From: Geminocystis herdmanii PCC 6308
GTDB lineage: Bacteria > Cyanobacteriota > Cyanobacteriia > Cyanobacteriales > Cyanobacteriaceae
DNA length: 64,000 bases
Assembly (NCBI RefSeq): GCF_000332235.1
Contig: NZ_CM001775.1
Span: forward strand, 427,630-491,629
Direction: 5' to 3'
The notes under the pieces are model-generated. The model was not told where the DNA came from. It did no database searches and was given only the letters and a program-made list of their open reading frames with translations. The position numbers and the translations under genes were made by a program. Of this stretch, positions 1 to 8,764 are shown piece after piece; within the stretch, counting starts at the first letter, position 1, and each line of letters starts with the position of its first letter.

Positions 1-841
1 TTATATCTACTCCTTTTTCCGCTAAATAATTATAGCCTTTAGTATAGTTAATAAATGCAGTTTTAAATCCCGAATCATAGAGTTTAATTTCATTGGGAAT
101 ATTTCCTTGAATAATTCCTATTTTAATCTTATTTTCAGCTCGATCGACTATTTTTTCTTGATACATTAGATAACCGATACTATGGGATATAATAACAATT
201 ATTAACCCATAACTAATAAATTTATAACCCTTATTCTCCTTTAATATTAAGATGATATTCTCAGCAAATAAACCATTAACTAAAACAATAATGGCGGTGA
301 TAATAGTTGTACCTGATAACTTTAATAACTGTAAAATAGCTAAATTATAAGGACTCTGGGTAAAAGATAAAGAAGTCCACCAAAGAGGGCTAAAACTCCA
401 AATTTTTTCTAGTAAACACCAAATAGTTACCCCATAAATAAGATTAATTATCGGTGAGTTATTTTGTTTAACTATTCTTGTCAAAATACTCCCCCATAAA
501 GTAACTAAAATTGCTCCCCATAAAGTGATAAAAAACCAACAAAATATCGCAATTATTAAACTGTTAAACCATGATACCCCCATCCATGTCATGGGATGAA
601 TTCCCGTAATCCAAAATAAGGCGAATCCGTGATAACCTAATCCCCAACAAAAACTACTTAATATCGCTGTTAAATTCGATCGATATAACGACATCCATAG
701 AGGAATTAATGCTATCCATGCTAACAAATAAAAGTTGGTTGGGGCAACGCTTAACCCCATTAATAAACCGCCAAGAAAACAAAATATTATATTTCTTAAA
801 GAGCTTTTTTTTGTATAATTTATTAAAAAATTAAACATCAT
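1..841 (-). CDS. lnt: Apolipoprotein N-acyltransferase, N-terminal part (runs off left edge)
   Basis: The minus strand reads without a stop from an ATG at 841 to the window edge, about 280 residues. The translation begins MMFNFLINYTKKSSLRN and continues as a string of hydrophobic helices with motifs such as GLGYHGFALFWITGIHP and WWTSLSFTQSPYN. It then enters the first part of a nitrilase-like domain (KIGIIQGNIPNEIKLYDSG, then YTKGYNYLAEKGVDI). This order, an N-terminal multi-pass membrane part followed by a carbon-nitrogen hydrolase fold starting with GIIQGNIP, is that of Lnt. Lnt N-acylates the N-terminal cysteine of lipoproteins in the inner membrane. The catalytic Glu-Lys-Cys region lies outside the window. 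A second ATG follows directly at 838, so the exact start is uncertain by one codon. Confidence 0.85.
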   Translation of the reverse strand, partial: MMFNFLINYTKKSSLRNIIFCFLGGLLMGLSVAPTNFYLLAWIALIPLWMSLYRSNLTAILSSFCWGLGYHGFALFWITGIHPMTWMGVSWFNSLIIAIFCWFFITLWGAILVTLWGSILTRIVKQNNSPIINLIYGVTIWCLLEKIWSFSPLWWTSLSFTQSPYNLAILQLLKLSGTTIITAIIVLVNGLFAENIILILKENKGYKFISYGLIIVIISHSIGYLMYQEKIVDRAENKIKIGIIQGNIPNEIKLYDSGFKTAFINYTKGYNYLAEKGVDI

Positions 842-1158
842 TTATTTCCATTTTTTGTGTTGTTATATTATATAATAAAAATGTCACGCAAAGACGCAAA
901 GACGCAAAGAAATAAAGCCTTTAAGAAAAATACAAGGACGCAAAAAAAAGTGTCAAGTAATTTTCATTCTTGATTATTGTTAAGAAAATATTAAGACTTC
1001 TCTCTTTTCTTCTTTAAGATTATATATTTTGGTAATAATATTTCCTATTATCAATTCTCAATTCTCAATTCTCAATTCTCCATTCTCAATTCTCCATTCT
1101 CAATTCTCCATTCTCAATTCTCAATTCTCCATTATCCATTATCTATTATCCATTAATT
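842..1158. other. Intergenic region with two tandem-repeat tracts
   Basis: This 317-bp AT-rich gap separates the divergent lnt and pap genes, so both promoters should lie here. It holds a short 8-mer tandem repeat at 886-909 (three ACGCAAAG units) and the long heptamer tract at 1051-1155, described separately. I see no open frame of note and cannot point to a convincing promoter. Confidence 0.6.
1051..1155. repeat. Heptamer tandem repeat (STRR type), about 15 units
   Basis: Fifteen near-perfect 7-bp units follow each other: mainly TCAATTC alternating with TCCATTC, drifting to TCCATTA/TCTATTA over the last four units. The tract ends 3 bp before the ATG of the pap gene, so it occupies the place of a ribosome binding site and 5' leader. 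Short heptamer repeats of this kind (STRR) are a known feature of cyanobacterial genomes. Other tracts of different sequence but the same 7-bp period lie at 24859, 28320, 29557 and 33461. Confidence 0.85.
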
Positions 1159-2643
1159 ATGCTAGATACCCTTGATTTAAGTCTCTCTTTAGATAAAGAA
1201 ACCTATCGCCTCAAAATAGAAGATTTAATGCGAGAATTACGATCGTTACAGAATATATGTTGGTTAGAAAAATTACCCATAGTCGTAGTTTTAGAAGGAT
1301 GGGCGGCAGCAGGAAAAGGCTCATTAGTTAAACAAATGACTAATTATATGGACCCTAGGGGTTTTACAGTACATCCGATCTTATCTCCTTCCCCCGATGA
1401 GCAAAAATTTCCCTTCCTGTGGCGTTTTTGGCAAAAATTACCCCCCAAAGGCAGTATCGGTATTTTCTATCATAGTTGGTACACTCATCTTTTAGAAGAT
1501 CGACTATTTCATAGAATTAATGGGCAAAATGTACCTTTAATTATGAGAGATATTAATGCTTTTGAACGGCATTTGGTAGAAGATGGCGCCGTAGTCGCAA
1601 AATTTTGGCTTCATTTGAGTAAAAAAGAGTTAAAAAATCGTCTCAAAGAATACGAAAAAGATGAGTTTGAGTCGTGGCGAGTCAGAAAAGAAGACTGGCA
1701 ACAAGCAAAAAACTATGACGATTATCAAAGTTTGGCGGAGGAAATGCTTATCTATACTAGCAGTGGTTTCGCCCCTTGGGTATTGGTGGAAGCAGATTGT
1801 CAACGGTGGGCGAGATATAAGGTATTAACTCAGTTAGTGGCAACTATTCGAGAGGCTTTGGCAAAACGAGAAATCACCGTCAAAAGTCCTTCTTTACCCC
1901 CTCAAACTGAATTATTACCTACCGAAGCTGATTATCTCGCACAAACAGATTTAACTATTCATTTACCTAAAGATGAGTATCGAGTTAACCTCAAACAAGC
2001 TCAAATGCAGTTGCGCAAATTGCAAAAAGACATTTTTGAGAAAAATATCGGCGTATTGCTTTTATTTGAAGGTTGGGATGCCGCCGGAAAAGGTGGCGCT
2101 ATTAAACGCATTACGGATATTTTAGACCCTCGTAGTTATCAAGTCCATGCTTTTGCCGCCCCAACGGAAGAAGAATTATCTCATCATTATCTGTGGCGTT
2201 TTTGGAGACAGTTAACTCCTACAGGCAAAATCGGTATTTTCGATCGAACTTGGTATGGTAGAGTATTAGTGGAAAGAATCGAAGGCTTTGCCACCGAAAC
2301 AGAATGGAGACGTGCCTACCGAGAAATCAACGAATTTGAAGCTCAATTAAACAGTGCTAATTACATTGTGCTTAAATTTTGGTTACATATCAGCCCCGAT
2401 GAGCAATTAAGACGTTTTGAAGCTCGAAAAGAAGACTCCTATAAGAGTTATAAACTTACTGATGAAGATTGGCGTAACCGTGAAAAATGGCATTTATACG
2501 ATGTCGCCGTTAATCAAATGATGGCGCGTACAAATACCCCTCAATGTCAATGGACAGTTGTACCCGGTAATGATAAATATTATGCTAGAGTGTTTGTTTT
2601 AGAAACCATCATCAACGCCATTAAAAACAAGATTGGTAATTAA
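1159..2643 (+). CDS. pap: Polyphosphate:AMP phosphotransferase, two-domain PPK2 class II
   Basis: This 494-residue protein is two PPK2 domains in tandem, the layout of polyphosphate:AMP phosphotransferase, which makes ADP from AMP using polyphosphate. The C-terminal domain has an intact Walker A (GWDAAGKGG, residues 305-313) and the lid/base motif FDRTWYGR (361-368). The N-terminal domain is degenerate: GWAAAGKGS (47-55) lacks the Asp, and the DR(S/T)WYGR equivalent reads YHSWYTH (about 104-110). Catalysis therefore probably rests on the second domain, as known for this family. The ATG at 1159 lies directly after a heptamer repeat tract with no recognisable Shine-Dalgarno. The role would be energy and phosphate homeostasis in the cytoplasm. 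Confidence 0.9.
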   Translation: MLDTLDLSLSLDKETYRLKIEDLMRELRSLQNICWLEKLPIVVVLEGWAAAGKGSLVKQMTNYMDPRGFTVHPILSPSPDEQKFPFLWRFWQKLPPKGSIGIFYHSWYTHLLEDRLFHRINGQNVPLIMRDINAFERHLVEDGAVVAKFWLHLSKKELKNRLKEYEKDEFESWRVRKEDWQQAKNYDDYQSLAEEMLIYTSSGFAPWVLVEADCQRWARYKVLTQLVATIREALAKREITVKSPSLPPQTELLPTEADYLAQTDLTIHLPKDEYRVNLKQAQMQLRKLQKDIFEKNIGVLLLFEGWDAAGKGGAIKRITDILDPRSYQVHAFAAPTEEELSHHYLWRFWRQLTPTGKIGIFDRTWYGRVLVERIEGFATETEWRRAYREINEFEAQLNSANYIVLKFWLHISPDEQLRRFEARKEDSYKSYKLTDEDWRNREKWHLYDVAVNQMMARTNTPQCQWTVVPGNDKYYARVFVLETIINAIKNKIGN

Positions 2644-2698
2644 CTCAGCATGACAATTGAAATCAATTTTTCTAAAAAATATCATAGTTTTTCCTAAT

Positions 2699-2722
2699 AA
2701 AAAAGGGGTTTAAAACTCCCCT
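2699..2722. terminator. Possible hairpin terminator between convergent genes
   Basis: An AGGGG...CCCCT stem with a short GTTT/AAAC inner pairing sits between the convergent pap and DUF1830 genes, flanked by A-runs on the left and an AT-rich stretch on the right. It would suit a weak bidirectional terminator. The stem is imperfect, so this is tentative. Confidence 0.35.
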
Positions 2723-2810
2723 AATTTATAGCTAAATAAAATTAAAATATGGAAAAGTTTACTAAAAATATATTAAATAAATTATCACTAAATTATCTTA
2801 AACATAAACT

Positions 2811-3146
2811 TTAAGCTACTGCTAAATCAGAAGAATTTGTTTTATCCTCATTCTCGATCGTACCATTGTTTTCGCTTTCATCAGATTTTTCCTCACTTAC
2901 CGATAATTGCTGACAAGGAATCGTATCCGATAAAATTGCACTAGCCATCATACCCGAATGAATCTCTAATAATGCCTCTGGTAAAGCCTCAAACACTAAT
3001 CTTTGCCCCGGAAATACCACCCTTTCAAAATACCAATTACTAATATTTGTTATCCTAGCAATTTGAATTTGACTTGTCGCATTAACATAACAGCATAAAA
3101 TAGCATCATTTTCATTATGAGGAATTGCATCTAATATTTGAGCCAT
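2811..3146 (-). CDS. DUF1830 domain protein
   Basis: This 111-residue protein has the compact pattern of the cyanobacterial DUF1830 family: an N-terminal stretch reading ILCCYVNATSQIQIARI, then NWYFERVVFPGQRLVFEA and EIHSGMMASAILSDTIPC. The acidic C-terminal tail (about residues 85-111, rich in S, E, D and N) is low-complexity. The family is conserved in cyanobacteria and has no assigned function. There is no signal peptide or membrane segment, so it should be soluble. It is a single gene, convergent with pap. Confidence 0.75.
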   Translation of the reverse strand: MAQILDAIPHNENDAILCCYVNATSQIQIARITNISNWYFERVVFPGQRLVFEALPEALLEIHSGMMASAILSDTIPCQQLSVSEEKSDESENNGTIENEDKTNSSDLAVA

Positions 3147-3364
3147 GATAATAAGGGATTTTAAATTTTAGGTTTATATTTACACCATATAAGCTAACAT
3201 TCCTTGATCCCAATTAGTTGTAAATATGATTACCAATTTCATTTTATTTCCTTTTTTATCTTTTTTTTACCATCATTAAAGCAAAATATTAAGAAAATAT
3301 TAAGATTTTTTTGTTAAATTAATAACATTTAGCCTGTTTTTTTGTTTTTTTATTACTATCATAA

Positions 3365-4873
3365 TCAATTCGTTATTACTTGTTTTTTGCGTGGATCAAA
3401 AATAGCTAATGATCTATAAATTAAATGACTGACTCTAGGTGGAAAAATCGCTCGGAGAATCGGCACTGCAACGGCTAAATATTGCCATAGAGGAAGATTC
3501 AACATTTGACAACCTTTCCACCCAATTTTTGCTTGATCTATGGCATGATTTAAACGTTGTTTCTTATGACTATCCGATGAAAAACGGTAATAGATCAAAG
3601 GTTCAGAAAAATTAGTAAATTTGAGTCCTCGTTTTGCACATCTAAACCATAAATCATACGAAATCTTATTACCATCTGGACTCCAACGGGGATGTAAATC
3701 GGTTCTTTCTTCTCCATCATACCGCCAAGGAGCAAGAAAACGACCTAGAAGAGTTAGTTTTTCATTCTGACGATCGAACAATAGTAAGTGTCTTTGTCTG
3801 CGTCTATCAGGATAACTGTCCGTAATAATCCAACGACGATCGGGCGAAAAAGAAGGATGTCCATCTCCTAAAATATCTAATACATCCTTACCAATAACTT
3901 CTAAACTACCATTCGTTACATTAATTCGATAATATCGATCGCCTTCCGAAGAATGCCTTGCCCAAACTAACAAATGATCTTCATCCTCCCAAGAATAGTG
4001 AGACACCATTCGATCGTCTAATAAAATCTTCAGAGAAATATTACTAGAATTAACAACATAAAGACGGGAAAATTTCCCCACTTTTCCCAACCAACGGTGC
4101 ATAAACACAAAACGAGTTCCTAAAGGAGAATAAAGAATATGATTAACCTTATGTTCAGCGCCTTCCATTTCAGGACGAGGTTGAATATTGATCAACTCAC
4201 TCAACGAAATAATTAATTCGCCATTTCCAGAGTTTAAATCTACTTCCCAAATACCATCTTTATCTAAAGGTTGAACTGGAGAAAAATTTTTAACCTCCAT
4301 TTTGTAACCATAGTCAGGTCTTAATTTATCTAGTCGTTTATAATTGAGGGTTAACGCTTTATAACCTTGAGGATTAACTACTTGAATCGGAAAAGGTAAT
4401 TCTTGACAATCTCCCTGAGAATCAACCCATATCGAAACTAGATTTTTATTGCTAACACTATTAAAAACTAATATACCCGGGGTATTATCGGGAGTCCATT
4501 GAGTCATAGCTCCCTGTTGAAAGTTCCACGCTTCAGTTTTGCCAATTATTTGGCATTCTTGATTAGAGTAACGAATAATCTGAAGATTTTGTCCGCCTTC
4601 CCAACGATGAACTAAAAAATCACTCATATCCTTTGCCCAAGGAGATTTATCATAGTAACCAAAAAACTCATGAACATTCCCTCCAGAGTTTGCAGGATAA
4701 CCTGACGCATCTTGAATTGAAACATCAGGATGAACATAATATTCAAATCCTTTTTCTCGATAAAGAACATAATTGAGTTTTAAATAAGCCAATTTCAAGT
4801 TCGATCGAATTTGAGGAGACGCATCTAAAATTTTTCCTATATAACGTTCCGTTTTATTATAATTTGTTTTCAT
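3365..4873 (-). CDS. Beta-propeller protein fused to the C-terminal tail of a GT2 glycosyltransferase (apparent chimera)
   Basis: Residues 1 to about 405 look like a TolB-type beta-propeller protein of polysaccharide loci. Marker stretches are EFFGYYDKSPW (69-79), EAWNFQQGAMTQW (114-126) and repeated blade ends such as HPSFSPDRRW (339-348) and HPRWSPDGNK (394-403). From about residue 406 the sequence changes to YDLWFRCAKRGLKFTN, PLIYYRFSSDSHKKQRL and QAKIGWKGCQMLNLPLWQY. This reads like the last ~97 residues of a cyanobacterial family-2 glycosyltransferase, from its acceptor-side region to the end. A GT2 catalytic domain (nucleotide-binding strand, DXD) is absent. I infer that a deletion joined a propeller gene to the 3' end of a neighbouring glycosyltransferase gene in frame. 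Catalysis by the tail alone is unlikely. Confidence 0.6.
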   Translation of the reverse strand: MKTNYNKTERYIGKILDASPQIRSNLKLAYLKLNYVLYREKGFEYYVHPDVSIQDASGYPANSGGNVHEFFGYYDKSPWAKDMSDFLVHRWEGGQNLQIIRYSNQECQIIGKTEAWNFQQGAMTQWTPDNTPGILVFNSVSNKNLVSIWVDSQGDCQELPFPIQVVNPQGYKALTLNYKRLDKLRPDYGYKMEVKNFSPVQPLDKDGIWEVDLNSGNGELIISLSELINIQPRPEMEGAEHKVNHILYSPLGTRFVFMHRWLGKVGKFSRLYVVNSSNISLKILLDDRMVSHYSWEDEDHLLVWARHSSEGDRYYRINVTNGSLEVIGKDVLDILGDGHPSFSPDRRWIITDSYPDRRRQRHLLLFDRQNEKLTLLGRFLAPWRYDGEERTDLHPRWSPDGNKISYDLWFRCAKRGLKFTNFSEPLIYYRFSSDSHKKQRLNHAIDQAKIGWKGCQMLNLPLWQYLAVAVPILRAIFPPRVSHLIYRSLAIFDPRKKQVITN

Positions 4874-5190
4874 GATAATTTCTATCTAATTTTAGATTTA
4901 AGGCTTATCGATTTATTGTGCAAGTCTCTCTGGAAGAAACATTATCTTAAGAATAATAGAATTTAAGCATTGACAAAAATCATATAATATGGGTACGACT
5001 TTTCCAATATTATATGATCATTTCTAGTATTAGTTTTCTATGATTATCAGATATTTTTTACTTCATACTAATTGACTCAAATTTTACTAAGTACTCAGGC
5101 AAAATTAATTGTATATTAGCGATCAATTCAACCCCATTGTTATCAGAGGTTTAAGAAAAATAAAATGCACAATTAATTTTACTCACTCAC
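4874..5190. other. Intergenic region with a long imperfect palindrome
   Basis: This 317-bp AT-rich gap lies between two minus-strand genes. Its one clear structure is at 4979-5018: ATCATATAATATGG and CCAATATTATATGAT pair as 14 bp with one bulged base around a ~10-base loop. It could be an operator or a transcript hairpin upstream of the chimeric gene. No open frame is apparent. Confidence 0.45.
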
Positions 5191-6006
5191 TTATCTTACT
5201 TTGTTGACTAACAATAAAATTTGTTCATAATATTTTCTATATATCAATTTATTAAGTAAATATTTAAGGAAAAATTTTAAAATAGTTAAGTATTTTCTAA
5301 AGATAAAATGTTCTGGATTATACATTTTTAACAAATCAATTTGTTCTTGCCACTGAGTTTGAATAATTTTTATATTATTAGCCTTATTTGATATGCCTCC
5401 TAACTCAAAATTACATATCACTATATCAATCATTTCAAAATTTCTATGAGATTTTAAATACCTTAATTTATACTCAGCATCACCGAAAATTCGGAATTTA
5501 GTATCATATAAATTAGATTGATAAAAACAACGGGGGAAAAAAATTGATTGATGATTAGGTAAATATTTTTTACTCCAAATATCGGCTTGTTCGGGAGAAG
5601 ATATATTTAAAGGGGGGAATAGCCAGTTACTATTTATTCCTTTAACCTTTGCCCTACCAAAGTAAGCCTTATTCTGGTCTTTGATTTCTTCAACTACTTT
5701 AGTTAATACAAAATTATCAACAAAAGTATCTCCAGCATTTAAGAAAATAACGAAATCTCCATGAGTATATTTTAAACCCTTATTCATTGCATCATAAATA
5801 CCATTATCAGGCTCACTTAAATAATAAGATATATGCTGTTCATTTTGCTTTATAACATCAAGTGTTTTATCTCCAGAAGCACCATCAATAACAATATATT
5901 CAATATTTTGATAAATTTGATTTTTAACTGTAGTTAAAGTGTCTGTCAAGCCTTTAGGATTGTTGTATACTACAGTAATAATTGTTATTAGATAATGTTT
6001 TTTCAT
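5191..6006 (-). CDS. Family 2 glycosyltransferase (exopolysaccharide)
   Basis: This 271-residue GT-A protein opens with ITIITVVYNNPKGLTDTL, the GT2 nucleotide-binding strand. It has IEYIVIDGASGDKTLD (about 35-50), the signature SEPDNGIYDAMNKGL (about 64-78) and VIFLNAGDTF (about 86-95), where the usual DXD-type metal site reads NAGD, as in WcaA/WcaE-like enzymes. It probably adds one sugar to a lipid-linked repeat unit at the cytoplasmic face. It is the last gene of the minus-strand run of polysaccharide genes that begins with the flippase at 12992, and lies 75 bp downstream of the EpsG-type polymerase. Sugar specificity cannot be read from the sequence. Confidence 0.85.
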   Translation of the reverse strand: MKKHYLITIITVVYNNPKGLTDTLTTVKNQIYQNIEYIVIDGASGDKTLDVIKQNEQHISYYLSEPDNGIYDAMNKGLKYTHGDFVIFLNAGDTFVDNFVLTKVVEEIKDQNKAYFGRAKVKGINSNWLFPPLNISSPEQADIWSKKYLPNHQSIFFPRCFYQSNLYDTKFRIFGDAEYKLRYLKSHRNFEMIDIVICNFELGGISNKANNIKIIQTQWQEQIDLLKMYNPEHFIFRKYLTILKFFLKYLLNKLIYRKYYEQILLLVNKVR

Positions 6007-6081
6007 AAAAATTCACTGAATGTAGTTTTATTACAAAAAAAGTTTTAGCTGATCAAAAAAATCTCTAAAACTTTTAGATCA

Positions 6082-7488
6082 CTAATTTATCATAGACCAC
6101 AGAAATTGTATATAATCAACTAAATTTTTTCCCAGAGGATTTCCTTCCCATAGTAGGGATGTATTTTGAAGTGAGCTGAAAATCGTTTGGTATAAAAAAT
6201 ACAAAATTTTAGTAAAAATTGCAACAAAAATAAGAAAAGAAAAAATGTTTGGTCTATCAATTTGCTGTTTTGAATCCAATAAAATAGTGTAAAAAAAGCC
6301 AGATAAACCACTCAAAAAGACTGTTAATCTTCCAAAAGCTGGAATAAAGGTATAGAATGAAATTAAACTAACAAGAGAAAATACAAACATAACAGACCAA
6401 ATAAAAGAAGATACTTTTTCATCTTTTGGATGTATTAAAATAATTGAAGGAAGCAGTATAAGTATATCAAAGATTGTTCTTTTCCAAAGGCCTTCGTTCA
6501 GTCCCAATGTAAAATCATCACCTCTATTAACGTATAATAGAAACTTGTAAGAAAATACTGGTAATAGTTGATTGAGAAAAGAAAAGTTTTGTAAAGCGAC
6601 AAAAAGGATAGGAAGAACGGTTAAAACTATTAGAAAAAATAGATAAATAAATATTTTTTTTCTAAAAAAATTATTGATAATTTTCCTAAATTTTCTAATT
6701 AACTTAAAAGGTGATTTTTTTGTTTCTTGATTATTTATTAAAGGGATAAAAATCATACCGATCACAATAAACAGTAAAGAGCTACTGTGAGTTAAAATAG
6801 CTAATGTGGAAAACACTAACTTTTTCCATAGACGAATAGTATAAATAAAAATAACCAAAAAAATAAAAGCGTAAAACTGTCTCATCAAAAATAATTGCAT
6901 GAAGTAATGTGAAGAAGTAATGTTCAACAACATAATTGTGGGATAGTATGATGGCATAAATCTTATGGCAATGAGTATAAATGCTAAATTAATTGTCAAA
7001 GCTTGAACTAAAATAAAATGATTTTCGTTAGCATCGAATAGTGTTTTAATTAAATTAGGAATGATAAAAGTTATTGGTTCCATATTTCTGGACTCCATAT
7101 ACTTGAATAAAGGTAAATTTCCAAGGTTATTATAAATATTTAAATATACTTGCAAATCACTTGTTACTTCATATGTGGACGCATAAATAGTAATAGTAAA
7201 AAGTACTAAAAAAATAGTAAAAAAATTACCATTTAAGAAACTTTGTTTTTGCTTTTTTGTCATAACTCGCTTAGAAACATTCACTTGTGCAAACATTAAT
7301 AGTGGAATTATTCCTAGTATTGGAGATAATATCCATAAGCCTAATCCAAAAAAGAAAATAGTATATTTTACTTTATTTAAAGAATTAAATACTTTATGGA
7401 AAAAATTGTATTTTTCTGTTTGATAATAGTTATAATCACTCATGATTACTTCTTTCTCGTAGTATATTAATCCATTTTGCCTTTTCAT
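6082..7488 (-). CDS. EpsG-family polysaccharide polymerase (Wzy-like)
   Basis: This very hydrophobic 468-residue protein has about ten or more predicted membrane helices. The arrangement SDLQVYLNIYNNLGN, EPITFIIPNLIKTLF, then MRQFYAFIFLVIFIY followed by LAILTHSSSLLFIVIG matches the EpsG family. These proteins act as Wzy-type polymerases joining repeat units at the periplasmic face. A flippase in the same run (11505-12992) supports a Wzx/Wzy pathway. Two starts are possible: the ATG at 7488 has AGGA eight bases upstream, and the ATG at 7443 (MSDYNYYQ) has a purine-rich GAAAGAAG. I kept the longer one. AT content is especially high here. Confidence 0.75.
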   Translation of the reverse strand: MKRQNGLIYYEKEVIMSDYNYYQTEKYNFFHKVFNSLNKVKYTIFFFGLGLWILSPILGIIPLLMFAQVNVSKRVMTKKQKQSFLNGNFFTIFLVLFTITIYASTYEVTSDLQVYLNIYNNLGNLPLFKYMESRNMEPITFIIPNLIKTLFDANENHFILVQALTINLAFILIAIRFMPSYYPTIMLLNITSSHYFMQLFLMRQFYAFIFLVIFIYTIRLWKKLVFSTLAILTHSSSLLFIVIGMIFIPLINNQETKKSPFKLIRKFRKIINNFFRKKIFIYLFFLIVLTVLPILFVALQNFSFLNQLLPVFSYKFLLYVNRGDDFTLGLNEGLWKRTIFDILILLPSIILIHPKDEKVSSFIWSVMFVFSLVSLISFYTFIPAFGRLTVFLSGLSGFFYTILLDSKQQIDRPNIFSFLIFVAIFTKILYFLYQTIFSSLQNTSLLWEGNPLGKNLVDYIQFLWSMIN

Positions 7489-7799
7489 TTAGTTATTCCT
7501 GATTATTAAACAAATTTTCTAAGCCGAAGATATTTTGAACATCTAATAACATTTTTCTTTTCCAGAACTTCTAACAAAAGTAAAACGGTTTCTATATGAG
7601 TCGATAGAATCAATATTTAAAAAGGGTGTGGCTCTTAATAATAGTTACAATTGGAAACTCACAAAAAAGAGATAATTTAAAATTAGCCACACTGTACAGT
7701 ATTTAATCTTATAATGTGGATTCTTTTAGAAAATCTATTAAGAGTCTGTTCAAATCTGAGCAATGTAGGTAAACAAAGTATATCTTTTTGTGTAAATCA
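7489..7799. other. Intergenic region, no gene seen
   Basis: This 311-bp AT-rich stretch within the polysaccharide gene run has no plausible open frame. An 8-bp inverted repeat (GTGTGGCT at 7626-7633 and AGCCACAC at 7685-7692) is spaced about 50 bp apart and may be chance. Confidence 0.4.
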
Positions 7800-8759
7800 T
7801 TATAATCTTAATTTTGCTGATTTAATATTCTCCCACCATAAATAAAATCTTCTGGGAATTAACAAACAGAAACATAAAATCAATATAGTTTTTGGGCTAC
7901 AGGTATCTTTATTGTATTCTTCTTCCATGTATTTAATCAAATTTGAATATATTTTATTTTTTTGGTTCTTAGGAATTAAAAACAATTGCCTTGTAGAAGT
8001 ACGATAAGCTGCATTTAGGTACTTATAATGAAATAGAGATATATCTGTAAATTGTGTTTTCCATTTAACTTCTATTTGTTCAAGTCCTTGTAAACGTTTT
8101 TCTAAATTTTGCGATGTTCTTTCAGATAAATGTTGTCTAAAATATACTAATGTTTGTTGAATCAAACCAAACTCATATTTTTCAGAAATTCTTAACCACA
8201 TATCCCAATCTTGAAAACTTACTAAATTTTCATCAAAAAAACCACAATCATTAAAGGCTTTAGATAACACAGTAACACAGCTAGATGTTGGAGGACAAAA
8301 ATTTCCTTCTAAAAAAGATTTAGTTACGTTTTTGGGTAGTGGTTTATTTGGGGAGTAAGGCGGTATTTCATTATTAGACCAAATAAATAAAACATTGGAA
8401 TAAAATAAACCAATATTTGGATATTTGCAATGAAACTGATAGTGTATTTCCAATTTTTTTATATCCCAGATGTCATCATCATCTAAAAATGCAATTATTT
8501 GACCTCTGGAATGTCTAATACCTGTGTTTCTTGCTGTGTTACCACCCTGAGAAACTTTATGATTTATTAGGATAAATCTTTCATCATTTAACTGTTTTAA
8601 AATCGTTTCAACTTTTTGTTGATCAGGAGGATAATCATTAACAACTATACACTCCCAATTAGTACAAGTTTGGGCTACAACCGAATCTAAAGCCTCTTTT
8701 AACAAAGGAAGCCGATTATAAGTGGGAATAATAACAGAGACTTTTGGATTGTATAACAT
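7800..8759 (-). CDS. Family 2 glycosyltransferase
   Basis: A GT-A glycosyltransferase of 319 residues from the ATG at 8759. It has VSVIIPTYNRLPLLKEAL at the N-terminus, QGGNTARNTGIRHSRGQII and then the metal-binding AFLDDDDIWD motif, followed by SFQDWDMWLRISEKYEF. These are classical GT2 landmarks, so an active enzyme is expected at the cytoplasmic face of the membrane. An in-frame TTG at 8768 overlaps the stop of the upstream GT4 gene, but the ATG three codons later is the more likely start. It follows the GT4 gene by only 5 bp, so the two are almost certainly co-transcribed. Confidence 0.85.
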   Translation of the reverse strand: MLYNPKVSVIIPTYNRLPLLKEALDSVVAQTCTNWECIVVNDYPPDQQKVETILKQLNDERFILINHKVSQGGNTARNTGIRHSRGQIIAFLDDDDIWDIKKLEIHYQFHCKYPNIGLFYSNVLFIWSNNEIPPYSPNKPLPKNVTKSFLEGNFCPPTSSCVTVLSKAFNDCGFFDENLVSFQDWDMWLRISEKYEFGLIQQTLVYFRQHLSERTSQNLEKRLQGLEQIEVKWKTQFTDISLFHYKYLNAAYRTSTRQLFLIPKNQKNKIYSNLIKYMEEEYNKDTCSPKTILILCFCLLIPRRFYLWWENIKSAKLRL

Positions 8760-8764
8760 AAAAC

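Noticed and set aside
1051-1155. CRISPR-like array
   Set aside because: The repeats are 7-bp tandem units without unique spacers, and no cas genes are present.
7626-7692. Inverted repeat GTGTGGCT/AGCCACAC as an operator
   Set aside because: Eight base pairs with a 51-base spacer in AT-rich DNA may be chance, and no other support was found.
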